In this document: positions 57,177-64,000 of the stretch, in pieces
How positions within the stretch are numbered: the first letter of the stretch is position 1
How the letters are laid out: each line of letters begins with the position of its first letter
Assembly: GCA_963790545.1 (NCBI GenBank)
Contig: CAWBPA010000022.1
Span: 21,440-85,439 of the forward strand
Length of the DNA: 64,000 bases
Source: DATBJG01 sp963790545
Lineage (GTDB): Bacteria; Acidobacteriota; Vicinamibacteria; Vicinamibacterales; JAMQPK01
Direction: 5' to 3'
Program-made: the position numbers and the translations under genes
Notes under the pieces: model-generated
Databases searched by the model: none
What the model was told of the DNA's origin: nothing
What the model saw: only the letters and a program-made list of their open reading frames with translations

Positions 57177-57772
57177 TGGACAGCGCCTCTTTGCTCGACT
57201 GGCTCGAGCGGACCAGCCTTGCCGTCCAGATTCGCGATTCGCTGTTCGCCTTTCCCCTGATCGAATCAGCGCACGTGATCGGGCTGACTCTGGTCTTCGG
57301 CACGATCGTCATCGTCGATCTGCGGCTGCTGGGCGTCGCCTCGACCCATCGATCGTTTCAGCGACTGGCGACGGACACGTTCAAGTGGACGTGGGGTGCC
57401 TTCGCCTTGACGGCGCTGACCGGGATGCTGATGTTCATCACGAACGCCGTGGTGTACTTCCACAATGTCTACTTCCGCGCGAAGGTCGTGTTGTTAGTGC
57501 TGGCCGGAATCAACATCCTCGTGTTCGAGCTGACGGCGCGGCGGACCGTTCATCGTTGGGATCGGTCTCCGTCAGCGCCAACAGCCGGCAAAATCGTCGC
57601 CACTCTTTCGCTGGTCATCTGGGTTGCCGTCATTTTCGCAGGGCGCATGATCGGCTTCACCGCCACGCGAAGCTCATTCGCCGAACCCGCACCAGTCGAT
57701 GTCAACCTCGAAGAGTTGCTGGGGCTGCCTGCTGATAACAGCCAGGCTCCACCCGCAGATAAGGGCAAGTGA
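57176..57772 (+). CDS. DUF6644-like four-helix membrane protein (second of pair)
   Basis: 198 residues, GTG start. Same pattern as its neighbour: 'FPLIESAHVIGLTLVFGTIVIVDLRLLG', 'TGMLMFITNAVVYFHNVYFRAKVVLLVLAGINILVFEL' and 'SLVIWVAVIFAGRMIGF', plus a C-terminal soluble tail ('DVNLEELLGLPADNSQAPPADKG'). Tandem duplication with divergence; together they may form a heterodimer. Confidence 0.82.
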   Translation: MDSASLLDWLERTSLAVQIRDSLFAFPLIESAHVIGLTLVFGTIVIVDLRLLGVASTHRSFQRLATDTFKWTWGAFALTALTGMLMFITNAVVYFHNVYFRAKVVLLVLAGINILVFELTARRTVHRWDRSPSAPTAGKIVATLSLVIWVAVIFAGRMIGFTATRSSFAEPAPVDVNLEELLGLPADNSQAPPADKGK

Positions 57773-58333
57773 TGCCCTTCTCCTGCTCCAACGGACACCC
57801 ACCCTGCACCGAATTGGCCACGCGGCGCTCGCACCCCTCGACTTCGCTCGGGGTGCCCTGAGCTTGTCGAAGGGCAGTCGGGCTGTCCGCACCGCGCCGT
57901 CCTCGGGCGAGTCTCTGGCGCAGAGCGATTGATTCTGGCACTAAGTCGAACCAGGTGAACCTGCCTCGGCACATTGATGCCTCCGGATGTCGGAGGCGAC
58001 CGATTCGGCGCAGGGGCGGGTGTCCGTTGGAGCACGGCGTCTTCACCGCGAAGCCGGAAATCGGGCGACGCGATTCATCGCCGCGAGTTCGGTCTGCGCG
58101 ATCCGTGCCCTTTGAAATAGCAAGAGCGGTGCATGCCGCGGTGTGTGCCGTAGACCGAACCCCTACTCGCGGCGGGAGCGCAGGGTATCAGCCAAAGCCC
58201 GATTTCCCGCCGTGCGGAATCGGACGCCCGCCCCTGCGCTGAATTGGTCGCCTCCTCTCACCGAGGAATCTGCTTCAGCCGGTCCTACCGTCAGCTGTTC
58301 CAGCCATCTCGCGTCGACGCCAGGCCACGAAAA
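57773..58333. repeat. Gene-free region filled with inverted repeats
   Basis: Copy A (57784-57819, minus), copy B (57992-58034, plus) and copy C (58221-58255, minus) share 'tgtccgttggagca' and/or 'ggaggcgacc', 'ttcgcgcaggggcggg'-like blocks, so A/B and B/C are inverted pairs. Between A and B lies the REP palindrome at 57832-57878. No coding region is supported in these 560 bases. Confidence 0.75.
57832..57878. repeat. REP-like palindrome, second copy
   Basis: 'cccctcgacttcgctcgggg' followed by 'ccctgagcttgtcgaaggg': each half is itself palindromic. It is the inverse-orientation relative of the copy at 8721-8766 inside the Mo-subunit gene. Confidence 0.85.
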
Positions 58334-59486
58334 TTAGGCGTAGCCGAGTGCCTTGCTGGCCAGCGCAGCCCCGTCGGCGAGCGCCTTGAGCTTCGCCCAC
58401 GCGATTTGCGGATGACACCGGAGCCCGAGACCACAGTCCGTCGAGGCAATCACGTTCTCGCGGCCGACGATCTTCGCGAACCGCTGAATCCTCTGCGACA
58501 CGAGCTCGGGATGCTCGATGAGCGCGGTCGAGTGCGTGACAACCCCGGGCGCCAGGATCTTACCCTCCGGCAGCTCGACCACTTCCCAAATCGTGTATTC
58601 GTGCTCGTGGCGTGCGTTCGCGGCTTCGAAGAGGTAGGTTTGCGCCTTGACTGCCAGCATGACATCGACGATGTCGGCGAGCGGGATGTCGTGAGCATGC
58701 GGACCGTGCCAGCTGCCCCAGCACAAGTGATAGCGGATCTGTTCTTCCGGCACGTTCGTGAGCGCGTGATTGAGCGCAGCGACGCGCATCATGCAGTACT
58801 TCCTGTACCTCCTCGAGCCCCATTCTCACGCCAATGCGATCCCACAGCGCCGCGAGCCAGGCGTCGTCGACCTGCACGAGGAAGCCAGCGTTGGCAATCG
58901 TCTCGTATTCGACACGCAGCGCCTCCGCGAGCGCAAAGACGAACTCTTCGTCGTCTCTGTAGTACTCGTTCTTACGCCCGACCTCTATACTTGCGGGCGC
59001 CGTGGTGGTGATGAAGGCGTCCCCTGGGTGTTGTGAGCCCAGCGCGGAACCGAGCAGGTCGATCTCACGCTGCAGCGCGGCCTGTCCCGTGTAGCGAATC
59101 GGCGCGCGGCACACCCAGTCCATGCGCCGATTCGTCTGGATCGGTGCGCTGCGCGTCTGCTCGAACAACGTGCCGCTCTCGAGCGCCTTCTGGTAGAAAT
59201 CCGAGAATTCCTTCCAGTCTTCGCTGTCGCCGAGCAGCGCGAACGTCGCGCCGTGTTGACCCGGCTCGAATCCGGACAATCGCGAACTAATAAAGGCCAC
59301 CCAGTTGCCACCCTTGGTGAGCTCACCCTCGTTGACGATGTCAATGCCGGCGGCGCGTTGTTTCGCGACGACGTTGCGAACGACGGACCCCAATTCCTCA
59401 TCCGACAAGCCTTCGCTCCAGGCCTCCATCGGGCCAGGTAACGCGCCTACGTGCGTCGTCAGGATCTTTTCGCTGCTGCGTTTCAC
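58334..59486 (-). CDS. MetE-like (UROD/MetE superfamily) methyltransferase, one frameshift
   Basis: About 384 residues joined. GTG at 59486 has GGAGGA 4 nt upstream. 'RSSEKILTTHVGALPGP' and 'VAKQRAAGIDIVNEGE' are the N-terminal barrel motifs; 'FLVQVDDAWLAALWD' follows. After a shift near 58815 the frame continues 'CMMRVAALNHALTNVP', 'HLCWGSWHGPHAHDIPL' (Zn ligands His, Cys) and 'IASTDCGLGLRCHPQIAWAKL' (Zn Cys). The family moves methyl groups to thiols, as methionine synthase and epoxyalkane:CoM transferase do. Acceptor unknown. Divergent from the M19 gene. Confidence 0.88.
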
Positions 59487-59589
59487 GGTCTCCTCCGGTA
59501 GCGGACGCTCGAGCAGCTCGATCATGCGCCGAACCGAACAAAGCAGCAATGGTTGGCATTGGTTCGGAGGAGGGGCAGCACTTGCCTGA

Positions 59590-60896
59590 ATGAACGCCAA
59601 CAGCTATCGTGCGGGCATGAAGCTTCCCAACCACAGGCCCGCAGACGCCCCGACAGACGAGCATAGACGGGCAGACGTCTACCTGTGGGTCGCTATGTGT
59701 GTCGTCGCCGTCCTGCCGGTGGTGCTCGGCGCGCAGGTTGGTGACACAGCGGTTGCTGATCGCGTGCGGGCGGTTCACGTCGCCGCCAGGCCGCTTGACG
59801 CGCACATCGACGTGCTCTTGCCGACGACGCCGGGAATCTATCGCACGGCGGATGGTGTGTCGCAGGTCACCGTCGAGAAGCTCGCTGCAGGCGGCCTGGC
59901 CACCGTCACGCTCGCGATTCAATCGCCGACTGGACCGAACACGCCCGAAGGTGTCGCCGCGGCTCGCCGCGAGACCGAGGTCAAGCTTGCGCGGATCCGC
60001 GAGCTTGTCGCCGCCAATCCCGCTCGACTGGCGCTCGCGCTCACCTCCGCCGACATCGATCGCGGTCACGCAGAAGGCAAGATTGCTGTGCTGATCGGCT
60101 TCCAGAATGCCTACGCGCTCGGAACCGACGTCTCACTGGTCGACCGTTATGTGGGCGAGGGTGTGCGGATATTTGCCTTCAACCACGCGGGGAACAACGC
60201 CTTCGCGGATTCGTCCCGCCCCGCCGTCCCCGGCGACGAGCCGCACGGCGGCCTGTCGGCTCTGGGCCGGGCCGCCATTCGCAAGCTGAACGATTTTGGC
60301 GTCGTGATCGATGTCTCGCAGCTCACGCCGAAGGGTGTGATGCAGACCGTCGAGCTCTCGCGCGCGCCGGTCATTGCCAGCCACTCGGCCGTGCGGGTTC
60401 TCGTCGATGAGACGCGCAATCTCCTCAACGAAGAGCTGGATGTGATTGCCGCCCGAGACGGTGTAGTGCACGTGCCGCCCTTCAACACCTATGTCGCGCC
60501 GAGGCCGCCGGAGTTTGTGGCGCGTCTCGGGAAGATTCGGGCGGACTTCGGGCTGCCGTCGCAGTTCCGCGGCGTGCTCGATGACGTGAACCGGCTCGAG
60601 GGCAAAGGGCGGGGCGATTACACTGCCCAGGCGCTGGCGTCGGTGCCGCGCGCGACCATCGAGGATTACCTGAATCACATTGACTACATCGTCAAGCGGA
60701 TCGGCGTCAATCACGTCGGCATCGGCACCGACTTCGATCATGGTGCGGGCATCGTCGGGTTCCAGGACGCCAGCGAGGCACCGAACGTGACGCGCGGTTT
60801 GCTCGACGCGGCTACTCGGGGGAGGACGTCGCCAAGATTTGGAGTGGAAACTTCATGCGCGTGCTCAAAGCCGCCGAAGCCGCCGCCATGCGCTGA
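59590..60896 (+). CDS. Exported M19 membrane-dipeptidase-family protein, frameshift near the end
   Basis: About 435 residues. A signal or anchor lies near residues 30-50 ('YLWVAMCVVAVLPVVLGAQ'). M19 features: 'DAHIDVLLPTTPGIY' (first metal motif), 'FAFNHAGNNAFADSS', 'NDFGVVIDVSQLTPKGVMQTVE', 'APVIASHSAVRVLVDETRNL' (metal His and SxxR) and 'RIGVNHVGIGTDFDHG'. The frame breaks near 60815; the shifted frame gives the usual 'GYSGEDVAKIWSGNFMRVL' ending with stop at 60896. Start uncertain (ATG 59590 or 59617). It would cleave dipeptides or beta-lactam-like amides. Confidence 0.88.
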
Positions 60897-60910
60897 CGTT
60901 CTGTAGAGGG

Positions 60911-60926
60911 CGGGTCTTTAGACCCG
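60911..60926. repeat. Short palindrome after the M19 gene
   Basis: CGGGTC-TTTA-GACCCG, with 'tagagg' before it: same 'gcgggctttagcccgc' style as the repeat at 29.81 kb. Confidence 0.55.
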
Positions 60927-60953
60927 TCGTGTTTCAGGGCAGGAGCCGACAAC

Positions 60954-62582
60954 ATGACAGAGCGAGTTCAGGTGCACGACCCGCGGGGGTACCCCCGAAG
61001 GTCGCGGGCAAGCGCCTTGCCGAGCGCCTCGAGAGCCTCGAGGGGAGGACGGTCTATCTGGTCGACTGTCTGTTCGACAATTCCGACGTGTTTGTCGAGC
61101 AGCTCCAGCAGTGGTTCGCCGAACACCTGCCCGCGACAGACGTCCGTCTTGTCCGGCCGAGAGAGAGCTGGACCGACGATCCCGCGCTGCGTGAGCCGCA
61201 TCGAGGCCGACGGGGACGCCGCGATCCTCGGCGTCGGACTTTGAAGCACGTGCAGCCCGACGGTCGTCGGGTTCGCCATGGCACTCGAGGAGGCCGGAGT
61301 CCCCACGTCGCCATCGACACCCACGTGTTCGCGCGTCTGGTGCGGTCGGTCGCGACAGCCAACGGCATGCCAGCCGTCCGCCAGGCGTTCGTGCCACAGC
61401 CCGTGGTTGGACGATCGGCCGCGGAGCTTCGCGCCTACATCGACGGCGCCGATCCGGTCAACCACCGCCCGTTCATCGAATCGGTGATCGGCGGGCTCAC
61501 GGGCCCGCTCGACGAGAAGGATTTGGCTGGTGTTTCTTTCGAGCGCTCCACGGTCCGTCTGCTCGAGCCCGACAGCGAAGACAATGTGCAGCAGCTGTTC
61601 ATCGAGAATCGCTGGACGGACTTTCAGCCGATTGTCCTGCCCACCAACGAGCGGGTGGCGGCAATGCTGAAGGGCACACACCGCAGTGCTGATGAGGTGG
61701 TCGGCCGCCTGCGACCTACTTTCTATCGCGAGTTCTGGGAGTTCACTGTGGAGAAGGTCGCCGTCAACGCCGTCATGGCGGGCGCGAAACCGGAGTACCT
61801 CCCGGTGATTCTCGCGCTCGCCGCCTCTGGTGTCTCGGGGCGCTCGAGCTCGACGACCTCGCAGGCGACCGTGGCGCTCGTCAACGGGCCGATTCGCGAC
61901 GAGATCGGGATGAACTATGGCATCGGCGCGATGGGTCCGTACAGCCACGCGAATGCCACCATCGGCCGGGCGTTCGGCCTGTTCTCGCAGAACCTCCAGG
62001 GGGGCTCGGTGCCCGAGGTCTCCTTCATGGGCTCACAGGGCAACTTCCTGAGCTACAACGCGCTCTTCGCCGAGCACGAGCGCGCGAGCCCATGGGAGCC
62101 GTTCCACGTGCAGCACGGGTTCGAGGCCCACGAGAGCACGGTAAGCCTGTTTCTCGGCGGCTGGTACACAATTTTCGGCGGCGGGCCGCGCGAGACCTGG
62201 CAGGAGAAGTTCACGCGCTCGCTACAGGCCTGCGATCCGTACACGGGTCCGATCATCGCGCTCGACCCGCTCGTCGCACGCGGCTTCGTGGAGCTTGGCT
62301 TCGACACCAAGCAGAAGCTCATCGACTGGTGCGTCGACCACGCCCGCCTTCCGGCGCGGGAGTACTGGACAATCAGTGGATTCAGACGCTGCACTGCCCG
62401 CGCGCCCTTGCCGGCACCGAGCCCTACGCGACGATGCTCAAAGCGAAGCCCGACGAGCTCATCCGGATGTTCCGCCCGAGGACATCCACGTCGTCGTAGT
62501 GGGCGGCGAGACGGGCGCGATGTGGAAGATGATCGGCGGCGGACCGAGACTGACGATCAGCCGCATCGACCCGTGGCGTTGA
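60954..62582 (+). CDS. UGSC-like (seleno)protein with in-frame UGA; about five frameshifts
   Basis: About 540 residues when frames are joined: 'MTERVQVHDPRG', 'KRLAERLESLEGRTVYLVD', 'RIEADGDAAILGVGL', UGA (61242-61244), 'STCSPTVVGFAMALEEAGVPT', then 'VAIDTHVFARLVRSVATANGM', a long well-conserved body ('LPTNERVAAMLKGTHRSADEVVGRLRPTFYREFWEFTVEKV', 'GIGAMGPYSHANATIGRAFGLFSQNLQGGS') and 'VVVVGGETGAMWKMIGGG'. The 'GVG', U, xxC context with a following 'E..GVPT' matches the UGSC (seleno)protein type. Breaks lie near 60985, 61195, 61305, 62367 and 62480. A strong stem-loop follows the UGA. Function unknown; redox-active UxxC is likely. Confidence 0.72.
61256..61271 (+). promoter_or_regulatory. Candidate bacterial SECIS element of the UGSC-like gene
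   Basis: CCCGAC, loop GGTC, GTCGGG: a perfect 6-bp stem (8 bp with a G-U and an A-U outside). The loop starts 18 nt after the UGA and begins with GG, nearly the same spacing as in E. coli fdhF. Confidence 0.72.
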
Positions 62583-62621
62583 CGCACACGGGCGTGATTG
62601 GGACGCCAAGAAGGGTCAGGG

Positions 62622-64000
62622 ATGCGCGCAATGAATTCAATGCGTAGAGCTTGGATCACGTTTGGAGCGGTCCTGACAGTGATGAGCCTGTTTCAGCAGT
62701 TCGATTCGCTGCTAGGCCAGGGTGGCGCACCCGGGCAGCTGCCGACCGGCACGAGCCAGGGGCAAGGTGCCGCGGTCGCGCTGCCGACGATGTCGGGGGA
62801 GATCACGGGGCCGGGACCGGTATCGACTCGATTCCGTCGCTGCCGCCGGGGCACGGGCTCGAGCGCTCCGGCTAGAAGCAAGGAGTACTTACGACACCGA
62901 AACCGCCAACGGCCAGCCGTACCGGACGTGATCGTGGTGCGCAAACCGGCGAACAACACGCGCTTCAGCGGACTGGTATTCGTCGAGGCGATGCACGGCA
63001 GCGGCGCCGCGCACATGTTCGAGTCCACGTCGATCTACACGATGACCTCTGGACACCCGGCCATCGAGATTCGAAACGACAGCCCGATGTATTTCGTGGG
63101 CCAAACCAGGCTTGACAAGGATCTGCAAATCGCCGACGGGCAGGCGAATGACATCCTCGCGCAAGTGGGCGCGCTCATCAAGAACGGAATGCCGCCGGGC
63201 GGTTTGGCCGTGCGGAAGATGGTGCTGGCGGGCACGTCACAGATGGGCGGTATTTCGATCAACTACCTGCTGGCACACATGGTCGACCGCATGCCGCAGA
63301 TGCAACGTATCGACGACGGATCGATGCCCACATCGAATGGTTCGACGATGAGGACGTCGACGTGCCGATCGTGCATGTTCCGACGATGCACGAGGTCAGC
63401 GCGCCGAATATTACGTGGCGTCAGGATGGCGACGAGCCGGGGAAGAAGGACCCGTGGGACGAGTTCTCGGGGATGGCGTACATCGACACGCGCGATAGCG
63501 CGCGGATGAAGCCAAACCCGTGCGCGAAGATGCTCAGTATGTTCCCGTTACAGGCACAGTCCGTCGCGCTCGATCATCTGTTCCAGTGGGTTGAGAAGAG
63601 CGTCGTGCCGCCTCGCGCCGAGCGCATCTGTATTGACCGCAACCAGCATGCGACGGCTCGCCGATGGCGCTCCACGAGCATGGCAATCCGCGCGGCGGCA
63701 TCCGCACCCCGTACGTTGACGTGCCGACGGTGGGACGGATCGGCCGGCGGCGGCCTCGCCGCCGATTCCAAATCCTGGCGCCTGGATTAAGGCGAACGGT
63801 CCGAACGCGGCCAGCCTGATGTGCGGGCTCAGCGGGTATCAGGTCGGGTTCTCCAAGGACGAACTGCGAAAGATGTACCGCAACAAGAAGAATTACGTTC
63901 CATGGTCGAGCGGCGCCTCGACGAGCTGGAAAAGGCGGGCTGGTCGCTTCCCGTCTACCGCGATTTGATTCTCGCGGATGCGGCAAGCGTCGACCTGTGA
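62622..64000 (+). CDS. Exported alpha/beta-hydrolase-domain protein (Abhydrolase_10 type), many frameshifts
   Basis: About 450 residues spread over three frames. Signal-like N-terminus 'MRRAWITFGAVLTVMSLFQQ'; then 'YDTETANGQPYRT', 'VIVVRKPANNTRFSGLVFVEAMHGSG', 'MVLAGTSQMGGISINYLL' (GxSxG nucleophile), 'VDVPIVHVPTMHEVSAPNI', 'MLSMFPLQAQSVALDHLFQWVEKSVVPPRAERI' and the final 'SLPVYRDLILADAASVDL' with a stop at 64000. At least five one-base shifts are needed. It is the domain often found in secreted esterases of Acidobacteriota. Gene appears complete at its 3' end. Confidence 0.75.

Noticed and set aside
62872..62880. In-frame TAG in the last hydrolase as a possible pyrrolysine
   Set aside because: The reading frame changes just before and after this point, so the TAG is better explained by one-base errors. 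No Pyl genes are seen.

Overview
The window looks like chromosomal DNA of an Acidobacteriota member, probably Vicinamibacteria-like. It is GC-rich and carries two ADOP-type (MacB-like) permeases, a Ser/Thr kinase fused to a PD40 propeller, an Oar-like TonB receptor, PadR plus prefixed-permease and ECF sigma plus zf-HC2 pairs, and DUF6152/DUF6644 proteins. No rRNA, tRNA, CRISPR array, phage or transposase gene was seen. The lineage call is inference from gene content.

Layout. 0-8 kb: secreted protein, ADOP permease, an HxlR regulator divergent from a berberine-bridge-type FAD oxidase, an alarmone-hydrolase-like HD protein, an acetamidase and a VOC protein. 8-14 kb: molybdenum hydroxylase (2Fe-2S subunit plus Tat-exported Mo subunit), cyclase-family hydrolase, DUF3892, carboxymuconolactone decarboxylase-like protein, molybdate-type binding protein. 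14-18 kb: a translationally coupled ArsR-rhodanese / persulfide-dioxygenase-like / MFS operon with a visible operator, plus a methyltransferase. 18-24 kb: ECF sigma, anti-sigma, ArsM, truncated haemoglobin, a receptor kinase, and a two-gene lipoprotein operon (peroxiredoxin, HMA domain). 24-33 kb: oxidoreductase, lectin-like/esterase fusion, PadR-permease, SYLF protein, cytochrome c, PQQ dehydrogenase, Tat aminotransferase, LPMO-like protein. 34-42 kb: P-loop protein, PsuG, Lon-N protein, M20 peptidase, HigBA-like toxin-antitoxin, AAA ATPase, second ADOP permease. 42-48 kb: MOSC, selenium-binding protein (SBP56) and membrane-protein operon, second sigma/anti-sigma pair, small enzymes. 48-64 kb: lactamase-fold hydrolase, Oar receptor, extradiol dioxygenase, DUF6152/DUF6644 genes, MetE-like protein, M19 dipeptidase, UGSC-like protein and an alpha/beta hydrolase.

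The main discovery is a set of four in-frame UGA codons, each where the family has a functional cysteine: peroxiredoxin (peroxidatic Cys), HMA domain (first Cys of CxxC), ArsM (arsenic-binding Cys) and a UGSC-like protein (UxxC). Three are followed by a stem-loop whose apical GG lies 18-24 nt downstream, as in bacterial SECIS elements. The organism therefore probably uses selenocysteine, including in two exported lipoproteins. An SBP56/MOSC operon adds a sulfur/selenium theme.

Caution: more than 20 apparent single-base frameshifts interrupt otherwise well-conserved genes, densest after 58 kb. They look like assembly indels, not decay, so many genes are given as joined frames.
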